A stretch of 64,000 nt of DNA from QZLE01 sp033852135. GTDB lineage: Bacteria; Pseudomonadota; Gammaproteobacteria; QZLD01. Positions within the stretch are counted from its first letter, which is position 1. Each line of letters begins with the position of its first letter. Below are positions 16,852 through 25,792 of the stretch, one piece after another. The DNA is taken from positions 98,022-162,021 of the forward strand of contig JAWSVB010000006.1 in NCBI GenBank assembly GCA_033852135.1. Reading direction: 5' to 3'. Below the pieces are notes generated by a model that was not told the origin of the DNA, made no database searches, and saw only the letters and a list, made by a program, of their open reading frames with translations. Both the position numbers and the translations under genes were made by a program.

Positions 16852-18174
16852 TTACGGTTTTTGTTTGCATATTTTTGCGTAGAAAAAGCCATCCATTCCA
16901 TTATCATTGGGGAGAATTTGTTTCCCAAATGTTTGTTGCCTACCCCAGTTTGACTCGATAGGGATATGTTTTGCATCCTTGGTATTACTCAGCCAATCTT
17001 TAATAAGCATACTATTTTCTTGCGGTAAAACCGAGCAAGTTGCGTAAATTAGTATTCCGTCATCTGCAAGTAGTTGCCACATTGAGTTTAGCAGTTTGAG
17101 TTGCTGTTGGTTTAAAATTTCGATCTCTTTGGGGCTGCGCAATACTTTGATATCGGGGTGGCGTCTGATTACTCCGGTTCCGGAGCAGGGTGCATCGAGC
17201 AGGATGCGGTCAAATTTGGTTCCATCCCACCAGTCATCTGTTGCTGTTGCATCAGAGGTTATAACTTGGGCTGCCAGCCCCAAGCGCTCCATGTTCTCTT
17301 CAATCATGTCGGCGCGATTGGGTTCTAGTTCGGTTGCTATTACTTCAACATCTGGATGACGCTCAAGGATGTGGCAGGTTTTCCCCCCCGGTGCTGCGCA
17401 GCAATCGAGGACCTTCATCTTTGGTTTTATCTCAAGTAGGTCTACAGTTAGTTGGGCTGCGCCATCTTGTACTGAGACCATGCCGTCATCAAATTCTGGC
17501 AGGAGTGAAACAGCAACTGGTTTTTCTAAGACGATGGCATCGGGACAGATAGGGTGCGGTTGAAATTCAATGTCGCTTTGTTGTAACAGCTTGCCGTAAT
17601 CATCTGGAGTCGTTTGGCTGGAGTTTACCCGTAATACCAAGGGGGCGCGCTGGTTGGAAGCGTCGATAATATCTTGCCAGTCATCTTTCCAGCTCTTTTG
17701 CAGGTTTTCCAGCAACCATTGTGGATAATTGTATTTGGCTTCGATATCAGTATTTGCCTTGGTAACCATCTTTTCAGTATTACGCAGCAGGTTTCTTAGA
17801 GAAGCATTAACCAGGCCGGTTGCCCATTTTTTCTTAAGAAGTTTGGTTGCCTGTACAGTCTCAGATACGGCAGCATGGTCTGCAGTGCGCATCTCTAGTA
17901 TTTGGTAGGCGCCAATGAGGAGTAGCGCATAGATGTCATAGTCTTTTTCGCGCAGTGGCTTTTTCAACAGTTGACTGGCGATATTTTCCAGTTGGAAAAA
18001 GTGACGCATAACTCCAAAGCATAACTCTTTGGTGAATGCTTTATCTGCAGGGGAGAGTGCAGCTAGATCTTGCCCGCCAAACAGGGTGGAGAGTGAGCCG
18101 TGATTGTTGAGAATCTTGGAGATTATTTTGGCTGCTACAACCCTGGAGCTAGTGCCGCTGGCTTTTTCATTCAT
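16852..18174 (-). CDS. rsmB: 16S rRNA (cytosine-967-C5) methyltransferase
   Basis: A 440-residue RsmB/Sun protein: NusB-like N-terminal RNA-binding domain (about 1-140), then a Rossmann methyltransferase domain with VLDCCAAPGGKT (SAM binding, ~252-263), catalytic DAPCSGTGVIRRHPDIK and YATCS. It methylates C967 of 16S rRNA. The start codon overlaps the fmt stop (ATGA at 18171-18174), so the two are translationally coupled. The def-fmt-rsmB order is the common gammaproteobacterial arrangement. Confidence 0.96.
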   Translation of the reverse strand: MNEKASGTSSRVVAAKIISKILNNHGSLSTLFGGQDLAALSPADKAFTKELCFGVMRHFFQLENIASQLLKKPLREKDYDIYALLLIGAYQILEMRTADHAAVSETVQATKLLKKKWATGLVNASLRNLLRNTEKMVTKANTDIEAKYNYPQWLLENLQKSWKDDWQDIIDASNQRAPLVLRVNSSQTTPDDYGKLLQQSDIEFQPHPICPDAIVLEKPVAVSLLPEFDDGMVSVQDGAAQLTVDLLEIKPKMKVLDCCAAPGGKTCHILERHPDVEVIATELEPNRADMIEENMERLGLAAQVITSDATATDDWWDGTKFDRILLDAPCSGTGVIRRHPDIKVLRSPKEIEILNQQQLKLLNSMWQLLADDGILIYATCSVLPQENSMLIKDWLSNTKDAKHIPIESNWGRQQTFGKQILPNDNGMDGFFYAKICKQKP

Positions 18175-19112
18175 CCTAAAATGGTTCCTACAGCGATTGA
18201 GTGAGCATTAATAAAAGCGGAGATGTCGGTTTGCTTGCCACCCGGCAGCTGGATTCTATTGATGCAAACTACGCCGCTATTATTAGCGTTTCCGCAGGCA
18301 ACCAATAATCCATTTTTATCGCAGCTAATAACCTCGCCCGCTTGCGCTTGAGATGTTTGTGTAGAGACGGTTCCACCCCAGATGCGCATGGTGTCTCCGT
18401 TTAGTGTTGTGTGGGCAACAGGCCAAGGGTTAAAGGCGCGAACCGTATCTACTATTGTTTGAGCATCTTTGCTCCAGTCGATAAGCGCTTCTTTCTTGCT
18501 CAATTTGCTGGCGTAATTAGCTAGGGTGTCATCCTGTGGTGTGGGTTTGAAGCCTGGCTGTATAATTTGTTCTAGAGCATCGATGATGGATTTGCCACCA
18601 ATGGTTGCCAGCTTGTCATGCAGGGAGCCACCAGTTTCATCCGCAGTGATTTCACACTCATCGATACGGATGATATCGCCGGTATCCAGCCCGGCATTCA
18701 TTTGCATAATGGTGACGCCAGAAATTTTATCTCCAGCTTCAATCGCTCTTTGGATTGGAGCAGCGCCACGCCAACGCGGGAGAATCGATGCGTGGATGTT
18801 TAAACATCCAAGGCGAGGGGTGTCGAGAACTATTTGAGGAAGAATCAGCCCATAAGCAACCACCACCATGATGTCGGCATTAAAACTATTTAACTTATCC
18901 TGAGTGGCTGCATCTTTTAGGTTCTCAGGTTGTAACACCTCGATATTATGCTCAAGAGCATATTTTTTTACCGGACTTGGGGTGAGTTTTCTCCCCCTTC
19001 CTGCTGGGCGGTCAGGCTGGGTATAAACTGCACAGATTTCGTGCTTGGAATCAATTAAGGTTTTTAGTGCTGCTACGGAAAAGTCTGGGGTTCCAGCAAA
19101 TATGATTTTCAT
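18171..19112 (-). CDS. fmt: Methionyl-tRNA formyltransferase
   Basis: A 313-residue Fmt protein that formylates initiator Met-tRNA using 10-formyl-tetrahydrofolate. Visible motifs are IIFAGTPDFSV at the N-terminus, the NIHASILPRWRGAAPIQRAI active-site block (about 107-126) and GLDTGDII. The C-terminal domain is complete. It lies 22 bases downstream of def and overlaps rsmB. The length is typical. Confidence 0.97.
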   Translation of the reverse strand: MKIIFAGTPDFSVAALKTLIDSKHEICAVYTQPDRPAGRGRKLTPSPVKKYALEHNIEVLQPENLKDAATQDKLNSFNADIMVVVAYGLILPQIVLDTPRLGCLNIHASILPRWRGAAPIQRAIEAGDKISGVTIMQMNAGLDTGDIIRIDECEITADETGGSLHDKLATIGGKSIIDALEQIIQPGFKPTPQDDTLANYASKLSKKEALIDWSKDAQTIVDTVRAFNPWPVAHTTLNGDTMRIWGGTVSTQTSQAQAGEVISCDKNGLLVACGNANNSGVVCINRIQLPGGKQTDISAFINAHSIAVGTILG

Positions 19113-19134
19113 AGATTTAGGTTTCTTATTGGGT

Positions 19135-19632
19135 TTATCGTTGAGATTTTTTCAGTTTTTCTAACTTTTTACGCACCATCTGTCTTTTCAGTGGAGAAAG
19201 GTAGTCCACAAATAGTTTGCCATTTAAGTGGTCAATTTCGTGTTGAATACAAACTGCTAGCAGGTCGTCACATTCAAGCTGAAACTCATTGCCTTCGCGG
19301 TCAAGTGCTTTAACAGTTACCTCTGACGGACGTTCAACTATAGCGGTGTAATCTGGTACAGACAGACACCCCTCTTCCATCTCTTCGGTGCCGCTGGAGG
19401 CAATAATCTCTGGGTTGATAAAAAACATAGGTGAATCTTTCTCATCTGAAAGATCTATCACAACGATGCGTTTGTGGATATTAACCTGTGGTGCAGCAAG
19501 TCCAATTCCAGGAGCTTCGTACATCACCTCAAGCATCTCATCCATAATGGAGCGAATTTTATCGGTTACTTCGGTAACTGGTTTGGATTTCTCTTTTAAT
19601 CGGGGGTCGGGAAAGGTTAAGATTTCGCGCAT
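19135..19632 (-). CDS. def: Peptide deformylase
   Basis: A 165-residue type I peptide deformylase. All three signature motifs are present: GIGLAAPQ (about 43-50), EEGCLS (~87-92) and HEIDH (~133-137), which together hold the catalytic metal. It removes the formyl group from nascent proteins, acting after Fmt, which is encoded downstream. It is the first gene of the reverse-strand def-fmt-rsmB-DUF4390-ntrY-ntrX run and is divergent from the LysM gene. Confidence 0.97.
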   Translation of the reverse strand: MREILTFPDPRLKEKSKPVTEVTDKIRSIMDEMLEVMYEAPGIGLAAPQVNIHKRIVVIDLSDEKDSPMFFINPEIIASSGTEEMEEGCLSVPDYTAIVERPSEVTVKALDREGNEFQLECDDLLAVCIQHEIDHLNGKLFVDYLSPLKRQMVRKKLEKLKKSQR

Positions 19633-20026
19633 CTTTGTCTCTTCAAATAAATGTTTTTAAGGTGCTTATAAATATTGACAGCATATTCATCAATATATTT
19701 GATGCAATATCCTGTTCCGTGGAGCTGTTCCACCTATACTATAATATAGTATCAACGGTTTAGAGGTAATATTTTTCTTAGAAAAACCATGTTTTTCGGC
19801 TCTTTACGGTAGAAAAAGTAAGAAAAATTTCAAGAAATAGCTGACACTTGGCAATTTATTGATAAACTACTAAATAGTATTCCCTAAAAGGAATCCGGAT
19901 AAGAGACCAAAAAGAGATTATCTATTCGGTGTATTAAAGGATATTTCCTCAGACTAAATAGTTGAATTATTCGATTTTTTTGGACCAGTGTTAGCGACAC
20001 AGAAAAAATAAAACTAAGGAAGGCAC
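19633..20026. promoter_or_regulatory. Divergent intergenic region between def and LysM gene
   Basis: A 394-base AT-rich gap that must carry promoters for both directions. It contains GTGGA/TCCAC (19719-19733) and the near-palindrome ATACTATAATATAGTAT (19736-19752), which includes TATAAT-like hexamers. No ORF or RNA gene was recognised. Confidence 0.45.
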
Positions 20027-21055
20027 ATGATTAGAAAGATTATAGCCGCTGCATTAATTACATTATTGCTTAGCTTTCCCGTCTTGGCAGAAGATATTGA
20101 GCTTAAGCCAGACCATCCAGACACCTATGTTGTAGTGAAGGGGGATACCTTATGGGATATCTCTAGTACTTTTCTACAAGACCCATGGTTATGGCCAGAG
20201 ATATGGCACGTTAATACCCAGATTGCCAATCCACATCTTATCTTTCCCGGGGATATTCTGACACTGGTTTATATCGATGGTAAGCCACAGTTACAGTTAA
20301 CTCGTGGAGGAGATGGTAAACTTTCACCACGAATTCGTGAAGTTCCATTGGAAGATGCAATTCCAACAATACCTTTAGATGCTATCCAGCAGTTTCTATC
20401 GCGCCCACGAGTTGTGGATAAAGATACTTTGGAAAAAGCACCATATATTGTAGCGATTGAAGAAAAAAAGGTCATGGCTGGATCTGGGGATAAGGTTTAT
20501 GTGCGTAGACTGCCTAAGGATAGCTTTAAGGGGCAGGTGGTTTTTAGAAAAGGCGATGCATATAAAGATCCAGATACCCAAAAGGTTTTAGGTTATGAAG
20601 CTATCTATGTTGCTGATTCGACAGTAGTTGCCCATGCCGACCCATCTACGGTATTGATTAATACCTCGGAGATAGAGTGTATAGCTGGGGATAGATTGCT
20701 GCCATCAGAAGAGCGTGTGTTGGCAACTAATTATGTTCCACGGCCGCCAAAGAGTATGGTGGAAGGAAAAATTATTTCGGTATATAAAGGGGTTAGCATA
20801 ATTGGACAGTTCAATATTGTTGCTATCAACCTGGGCGAGAATGACGGGATGGAAGAGGGTACTGTTCTTGCAGTATATAGACAGGGCGAGACAGTAAAAG
20901 ATAAGTTTAGCGGTAAATGGAATGAAAAAATTAAGCTACCAGATGTTAGAGCTGGAGAGTTGATGGTTTTCCGAACATTTAAAGATATGAGCTTTGGTCT
21001 TATTATGCGAGCAGAGCAGGATATGGCTTTATTGGATACGGTAAAGAACCCTTAG
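20027..21055 (+). CDS. Exported LysM-domain protein
   Basis: A 342-residue protein with a signal peptide (MIRKIIAAALITLLLSFPVL, cleavage near LAEDIE). A LysM domain follows at about 30-80 (YVVVKGDTLWDISSTFLQDPWLWPEIWHVN and HLIFPGDILTL), which binds peptidoglycan. The rest is a large uncharacterised region with FNIVAINLGENDGMEEGTVLAVYR. This gene lies between def and dprA in many gammaproteobacteria. The AAGGAAGG sequence before the ATG is a good ribosome binding site. A terminator separates it from dprA. Confidence 0.92.
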   Translation: MIRKIIAAALITLLLSFPVLAEDIELKPDHPDTYVVVKGDTLWDISSTFLQDPWLWPEIWHVNTQIANPHLIFPGDILTLVYIDGKPQLQLTRGGDGKLSPRIREVPLEDAIPTIPLDAIQQFLSRPRVVDKDTLEKAPYIVAIEEKKVMAGSGDKVYVRRLPKDSFKGQVVFRKGDAYKDPDTQKVLGYEAIYVADSTVVAHADPSTVLINTSEIECIAGDRLLPSEERVLATNYVPRPPKSMVEGKIISVYKGVSIIGQFNIVAINLGENDGMEEGTVLAVYRQGETVKDKFSGKWNEKIKLPDVRAGELMVFRTFKDMSFGLIMRAEQDMALLDTVKNP

Positions 21056-21083
21056 TTATTAGAGTAAAATTAATTATACTAGG

Positions 21084-21114
21084 AACCGGTAGTAGAGATG
21101 CTACCGGTTTTTTT
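21084..21114 (+). terminator. Rho-independent terminator after LysM gene
   Basis: AACCGGTAG and CTACCGGTT form a nine-pair stem with an eight-base loop, followed by seven Ts. Confidence 0.9.
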
Positions 21115-21137
21115 ATGGGGTTATAGAGATCTGGCTA

Positions 21138-22235
21138 ATGGGGAAAAAGTTGGAAAAATTAAAAGCATTTTTGTTGTTAAGTAAGGTGCCAGGTATTGGC
21201 GCTAGACGTTTAAAAGTTCTATATGATTTTTATGAAGATGTAACTAATATTTTGGATGCACCGCGAGAGGAGTTGTTGCAGGTTGGAATTCCATCCAAGG
21301 TGGTGGACCGCATCAAAAAGCCGCAGTGGGATCTTGTGGAAAAGGATATAGAGTGGCTACAAGCAGAGCATAATCATATTATTACATTTGCCGATGAGAG
21401 TTATCCTCCTCTGCTTCGAGAAGAGGTGTCAGCTCCACCAGTATTATATATATGTGGAGATAAGGATTTGCTTAAGGCTCGGCAGATAGCGATGGTTGGA
21501 AGTAGAAATGCCAGTTCCTATGGTAAGCAGGTTGCGTATGATTTCGCAGCAGATTTTTCCCATAATGGAGTTATTGTTACCAGTGGTTTAGCTTTGGGTA
21601 TTGATGCGGCATCTCATAAGGGGGCATTAACTGGGGATGCTGGCACTATTGCGATAACTGCAACTGGTCTTGATAGAGTATATCCTGCAAAACATAAAAG
21701 TTTAGCGCATCAAATAGCTGAAAATGGAGCTTTAGTATCTGAATTTCCACTCGGAACAGCGCCAAAGGCAGAGAACTTTCCACGACGCAATCGGATTATA
21801 AGTGGTTTAGCAGTGGGAACATTGGTGGTTGAAGCGGCAAAGCAGAGCGGCTCTTTAATAACTGCACGTTATGCAGTTGAGCAGGGGCGGGAAGTTTTTG
21901 CTATACCGGGATCTATCAATAATCCACTGGCAAAAGGGTGTCATGAATTGATTCAAAAAGGTGCCAAGCTAGTTGAGACAGCGGATGACGTAATTAGTGA
22001 ATTGGGCGCAATGTTTTCAATAACAGATAAAAAAAGTATAAACATCCCATCTGTTGAATTAGATCAGGAATATATTGATTTGCTTGCGCAAATTGAATTT
22101 GAACCAACTTCAGTAGATATTTTGGTGGAAAAAACAGGATTGACTCCGGATGTTATTTGCTCCATGCTGCTAATTCTAGAGATGGATGGCTATGTAGAAT
22201 CTGTAGCTGGTGGAATCTATAACAGAGTGAGATAG
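21138..22235 (+). CDS. dprA: DNA processing protein DprA
   Basis: A 365-residue DprA/Smf protein, which loads RecA on incoming single-stranded DNA during transformation. An N-terminal SAM-like/HhH region (LLSKVPGIGARRLKVLYD) precedes the Rossmann-like core with MVGSRNASSYG, SGLALGIDAASHKGAL, GTAIAITATGLDRVYP-type sequence, FPRRNRIISGL and GSLITARYAVEQGREVFAIPG. A C-terminal winged helix follows (about 300-365). comM, another competence-linked gene, lies at 57133. smg begins seven bases after the stop. Confidence 0.96.
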   Translation: MGKKLEKLKAFLLLSKVPGIGARRLKVLYDFYEDVTNILDAPREELLQVGIPSKVVDRIKKPQWDLVEKDIEWLQAEHNHIITFADESYPPLLREEVSAPPVLYICGDKDLLKARQIAMVGSRNASSYGKQVAYDFAADFSHNGVIVTSGLALGIDAASHKGALTGDAGTIAITATGLDRVYPAKHKSLAHQIAENGALVSEFPLGTAPKAENFPRRNRIISGLAVGTLVVEAAKQSGSLITARYAVEQGREVFAIPGSINNPLAKGCHELIQKGAKLVETADDVISELGAMFSITDKKSINIPSVELDQEYIDLLAQIEFEPTSVDILVEKTGLTPDVICSMLLILEMDGYVESVAGGIYNRVR

Positions 22236-22242
22236 TAGACAA

Positions 22243-22683
22243 ATGAAGCAAGAGATGATCGAAATGTTGGTGTATCTTTGTGAGAATGGCTTCACTAGTG
22301 CTATTAATTGCTGTGCAGAGCTAACTGATGCAGAAGATAGTGACAGTATTTCTCCGCCTTTGGCAGAGATGATTGAAAAAAGAGTTTTTAAAATCTTAGC
22401 CGATAAGCCTGACTCGCAAAGAATTTTTGTGGGAAGTGAGTTAGAGCATATAAATGCAGAGTGCCGTAGCTATATCCTTCTATTAAGTAATATTGGGGTT
22501 TTAGACCACGATAAGCGCGAGATGGTTATCGATTATTTAATGGAGATAACTGACTCCAGGCCTGATTTTGATGATTTGAAGTGGTCGGTGATTATGGCTC
22601 TTTGCTATGACCCGATGAAGGAGACGCTAGATTCTCTGCCAGAGACTTCATTCGTAGGCGATCTTTCCGAAGTTTGGCACTAA
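22243..22683 (+). CDS. smg: Smg family protein (DUF494)
   Basis: A 146-residue protein of the Smg/DUF494 family, recognised from its MIEMLVYLCENGF start and its place right after dprA. Function is unknown. The length matches the family. A MITE-like repeat begins immediately at the stop codon. Confidence 0.93.
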   Translation: MKQEMIEMLVYLCENGFTSAINCCAELTDAEDSDSISPPLAEMIEKRVFKILADKPDSQRIFVGSELEHINAECRSYILLLSNIGVLDHDKREMVIDYLMEITDSRPDFDDLKWSVIMALCYDPMKETLDSLPETSFVGDLSEVWH

Positions 22684-22804
22684 ATTCGGGCTTATTTGCC
22701 TAAATACTGTGTTACAGCTTCAAATTTTCTCAGTCATTTGCTAAAGCAAACTCCCTTGAAAATTATTGCTGCGCCTTGTCTTTAGGCAAATAACCTACGA
22801 ATTT
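22683..22804. mobile_element. MITE-like element, copy 1 (after smg)
   Basis: About 120 bp bounded by imperfect inverted ends AATTCGGGCTTATTTGCC and GGCAAATAACCTACGAATT. The body (CTCAGTCATTTGCTAAAGC, TTGCTGCGCCTTGTCTTTAG) is shared with 30151-30272. No ORF is present. The copy overlaps the end of the smg stop codon. Confidence 0.75.
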
Positions 22805-23093
22805 TATTCGAGGTAACCCCCGTATTTTTAACCTGCTAATGCCTTCCCAAATATTTGTTCATTATGTTTTTGATTTGGAATTTTTCAAGATTCCTGAGCG
22901 TAGCCGAAGGGTCAAGAAAAATTAAGTAAAAACAATGAGGCTTCGGCTACGCTTAGCCATCTTGTTTTTACTTTTAAATTTCCCCGGACTAATGGACGAA
23001 AGCGGGAATCTCAAATTCAGACTACAATTTCGTTCAAAATATTTATAAAAACAACTTACCTGTAGATTCAACTTGCGGGTACAATCCTTATCT
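22805..23093. repeat. Large hairpin built from CTGAGCGTAGCCGAAGG motifs
   Basis: CCTGAGCGTAGCCGAAGGGTC at about 22892 is followed by AAGTAAAAACAA...TTGTTTTTACTT around GGCTTCGGCTACGCTTAGCC (22939-22958). Together they form a long imperfect hairpin from about 22916 to 22983. It resembles a BIME-type pair of REP units. No gene is supported in this gap. Confidence 0.55.
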
Positions 23094-23612
23094 ATGAATA
23101 CTCAACCGGAAAAATGCCCACAATGTGGCTCTGCTTTAGTTAAGCGCCAAGGAAAGTTTGGCGATTTTCTGGCGTGCGCTGGATATCCAAACTGCAATTA
23201 CACCGTAAGTGCCGAGCCAAAAATAAAGCAAACATTTAAGGTGGTGCCTGATGCCAAGTGTCCTATCTGTGGTGGGGAAGTAATTGCTCGCGAGGGGATT
23301 CATGGTGAGTTTTTCGGGTGTGGTGATTTTCCTTATTGTAAGTGGTCGGCTTCAGATCTAAGTGAGAAAAAACCTGAACTTGAATGCCCTCAGTGTTTTA
23401 CCGGAACACTTAAAAAAAGAACCAGTAAAAAGGGTAAGGATTTCTATTCATGTTCCAATTATCCAGATTGTGATTATAATTTACCCAAAGAGCCGATTGC
23501 TCGCCCATGCCCATACTGTGCCTGGCCAGTGACACTGGAAAAGGTCACTAAGCGCAAGGGGAAAGAGCAGGTTTGTCCTAAATGTAAGAGGTTATTTCCT
23601 CTTAAAGATTGA
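23094..23612 (+). CDS. Topoisomerase-I-type zinc-ribbon protein (YrdD-like)
   Basis: A 172-residue protein made almost entirely of four Cys4 zinc ribbons (CPQCGSALVKRQG...CAGYPNC; CPICGGEV...CGDFPYC; CPQCFTGTLK...CSNYPDC; CPYCAWPVTLEK...CPKC). They are of the kind found at the C-terminus of topoisomerase I. It has no catalytic domain. Its position between smg and tsaC matches E. coli yrdD. I start it at ATG 23094, not the upstream TTG at 23073. It probably binds single-stranded DNA or RNA. Confidence 0.9.
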   Translation: MNTQPEKCPQCGSALVKRQGKFGDFLACAGYPNCNYTVSAEPKIKQTFKVVPDAKCPICGGEVIAREGIHGEFFGCGDFPYCKWSASDLSEKKPELECPQCFTGTLKKRTSKKGKDFYSCSNYPDCDYNLPKEPIARPCPYCAWPVTLEKVTKRKGKEQVCPKCKRLFPLKD

Positions 23613-23643
23613 AGTAACAGATTGGTAGGAAGAGAGATTTACA

Positions 23644-24210
23644 ATGAGTTCTCATATCAAAATGATCTTAGCACGCACCGCGCTAGAAGATGGTGGGGTT
23701 ATAGCATATCCAACTGAAGCTGTATTTGGTTTAGGTTGTGACCCAATGGACTATGAAGCTGTATCTCGAGTTTTACAGCTGAAAGAGCGTCATGTAAGAA
23801 ATGGGTTGATATTAATAGCTGCAAATATTAAGCAGCTAGAAGACTATATCTTACCTATAGAGCAGCTAGGTGAAGTCAGAGCGAAAGAGATACGCGCTAC
23901 GTGGCCAGGACCAAATACTTGGATACTGCCTTGTAAACCAACTGTTCCCTATTGGCTTACAGGTGAGCATCGTTCTCTGGCGGTTCGCGTGACTAACCAC
24001 CCTGTTGCTGCAAAAATTTGTGAATATTATGGCTCCCCCATTGTCTCCACCAGTGCAAATCTGCATGGCCGAGCACCTACTAGAACAGTTTTTGAAACGC
24101 GCAAGGTATTTGGTGACAGGGTTGAGTGTATCGTCTCCGGATGTGTAGATAAGGATAAGAATCCATCGGTTATTCGGGATGGAGTTACCGGCAAGGTGCT
24201 GAGGTTTTAG
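23644..24210 (+). CDS. tsaC: Threonylcarbamoyl-AMP synthase
   Basis: A 188-residue YrdC-fold enzyme that makes threonylcarbamoyl-AMP for t6A37 tRNA modification. Motifs are GGVIAYPTEAVFGLGCDP near the N-terminus, LKERHVRNGLILIAAN, TWPGPNTWILP and the SANLHGRAPTR block with preceding STS. Length fits the short TsaC type without the Sua5 domain. It follows the zinc-ribbon gene by 31 bases, the usual dprA-smg-yrdD-tsaC order. Confidence 0.96.
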   Translation: MSSHIKMILARTALEDGGVIAYPTEAVFGLGCDPMDYEAVSRVLQLKERHVRNGLILIAANIKQLEDYILPIEQLGEVRAKEIRATWPGPNTWILPCKPTVPYWLTGEHRSLAVRVTNHPVAAKICEYYGSPIVSTSANLHGRAPTRTVFETRKVFGDRVECIVSGCVDKDKNPSVIRDGVTGKVLRF

Positions 24211-24294
24211 ATTGAGGTTTTAGCTGCCAGGTTTAGCTAGCGCTACAAGGTAGAACGTGTAAGGGCAAAAATCTTTTGCCCCTTAAAGCAAAGT

Positions 24295-25176
24295 TCATGA
24301 AACCAAATTAGTAAGGGTAAGTATGGCGATAACCGCTAACCAGACGTAAGTGGTTCGAGTTATTAGATCGCGAGCATCTCTTACCTCTTCAGCGCCATAG
24401 TTCTCTTTATCAACCGAGGCATCCATTTTCAAAGAGCCAAGTCCAGCCGCTAGCAAGATGTTGTGGTTAGAGTTATTTGAAGAGTGGGGTATGTGTAGCC
24501 ATGCCTCAAACGACTCGACAAAACTGCCTGCAATAGCAAATGAGATTGCGGTGATTCTCGATGGAATCCAGTCGATATAGAAAACCAGTTTATCAATAAG
24601 TAAGTTGCAGTGGTCTCCGGTAGCGCACTCATGATTATTATAATCACGCATAATAAGACAACAGCGGTAAGCAAAGGCGCCAACTGGGCCAAGCAGCATA
24701 AACCAGAATAAGATAGCAAACATCTTTTCGTTAGAGCCAATTATAAGGGTTTTGACAACTTTTTCCGGCAGGGTGGTTGTATCGGTTTTATCGTGTGCTT
24801 CCGGACTTTCAAATACCAGCGCGTTATAGGCAGCAGCATCATAATCGCCTTGCTCCCATGATTCGATAAATGGCTCCACCATTTTGTCAAAATTGCGCGA
24901 ACCAAGGCAGTAGATTAAAACTGCTGCGCCAAAGATAAATGTTGGTATATGGAAAAAGAAGTCTTGGAGCAGAAATTGAATAACACCAATAATTAAAACG
25001 GCAGGGATAACAATGGCGAGGGTTTCAACCTTATCATTCTCTTCAGGGGTTAGCTTTTTTGCTTGTCTGCGCGCCCAGTTGATATATTTCAACAGGTGTT
25101 CTGGGTCGGTGTAGTAATCTACTGCAGTAACATGTTTGCGGAAAAAAAATGCAAGCAAAATCTGAAATAATTTCAT
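24295..25176 (-). CDS. ampE: AmpE-like inner-membrane protein
   Basis: A 293-residue membrane protein of the AmpE/CobD-CbiB-related family. About four hydrophobic segments are seen (VIPAVLIIGVIQFLL, FIFGAAVLIYCLG, FAILFWFMLLGPVGAFAYR and the C-terminal VWLAVIAILTLTNLV), with the conserved FWFMLLGPVGAFAYR block near 157-171. AmpE is linked to beta-lactam sensing with AmpD, which is encoded 64 bases upstream on the same strand. No ampC or ampR was seen, so the role may be housekeeping. Confidence 0.88.
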   Translation of the reverse strand: MKLFQILLAFFFRKHVTAVDYYTDPEHLLKYINWARRQAKKLTPEENDKVETLAIVIPAVLIIGVIQFLLQDFFFHIPTFIFGAAVLIYCLGSRNFDKMVEPFIESWEQGDYDAAAYNALVFESPEAHDKTDTTTLPEKVVKTLIIGSNEKMFAILFWFMLLGPVGAFAYRCCLIMRDYNNHECATGDHCNLLIDKLVFYIDWIPSRITAISFAIAGSFVESFEAWLHIPHSSNNSNHNILLAAGLGSLKMDASVDKENYGAEEVRDARDLITRTTYVWLAVIAILTLTNLVS

Positions 25177-25240
25177 TTGTCGTTCCTATTTTTAGCTATA
25201 GCTTTGACAAAAACAAAGGGTTTTGACAAAAGTAAAAGCA

Positions 25241-25792
25241 TCACCAATTAACTCCTTGAAGAAATTTAGTCCATGCAAAGAATGGCCCTGGGTCGGTTTT
25301 TCTTCCTGGGGCAATATCAGAATGACCGACGATATTCCCCTGTTTAATACAAGGATAGTGGGAAATCAGTAAATTGGTAATATTTATTAGCTGTTTATAT
25401 TGGTTTTCAGTAAAAGGTTCAAAATCGCACCCCTCTAATTCGATACCAATGGAAAACTCATTGCAACGCTCTCTATTTTTAAAGGAGGAGATTCCTGCAT
25501 GCCAAGCTGCTTGGTTAAAAGGCACGTATTGAATAATAGTGCCATCCCGGCGAATTAGTAGATGTGATGAAACTTTTAGCTCTGCTATCTCTTTAAAATA
25601 GGGGTGATGGTTGGGGTTGAGCCGGTTGCAAAATAGATCTGTTATCCATGGGCCTCCATATTCTTGAGGGGGGAGGCTGATATTGTGGATAACAATTAGG
25701 TCTATAGCGGTATTATCTGGACGCGGAGAAAAATTTGGGGATAGCTGATGTTCTACCCCCGTGATTAAACTCTTCTCCGGGTCGATCTGCAT
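25241..25792 (-). CDS. ampD: 1,6-anhydro-N-acetylmuramyl-L-alanine amidase AmpD
   Basis: A 183-residue amidase_2 enzyme for cytoplasmic recycling of anhydro-muropeptides. Zinc ligands and catalytic residues appear in VIHNISLPP, the ASW-type AAWHAGISSF segment and VGHSDIAPGRKTDPGPFF. No signal peptide is present, as expected for AmpD. Its start overlaps the stop of the PfkB-kinase gene by one base. Confidence 0.95.
   Translation of the reverse strand: MQIDPEKSLITGVEHQLSPNFSPRPDNTAIDLIVIHNISLPPQEYGGPWITDLFCNRLNPNHHPYFKEIAELKVSSHLLIRRDGTIIQYVPFNQAAWHAGISSFKNRERCNEFSIGIELEGCDFEPFTENQYKQLINITNLLISHYPCIKQGNIVGHSDIAPGRKTDPGPFFAWTKFLQGVNW

Noticed and set aside
19633..20026. Possible tRNA or riboswitch in the def/LysM gap
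   Set aside because: No cloverleaf, T-loop or known aptamer core could be found by reading; only short inverted repeats are present.
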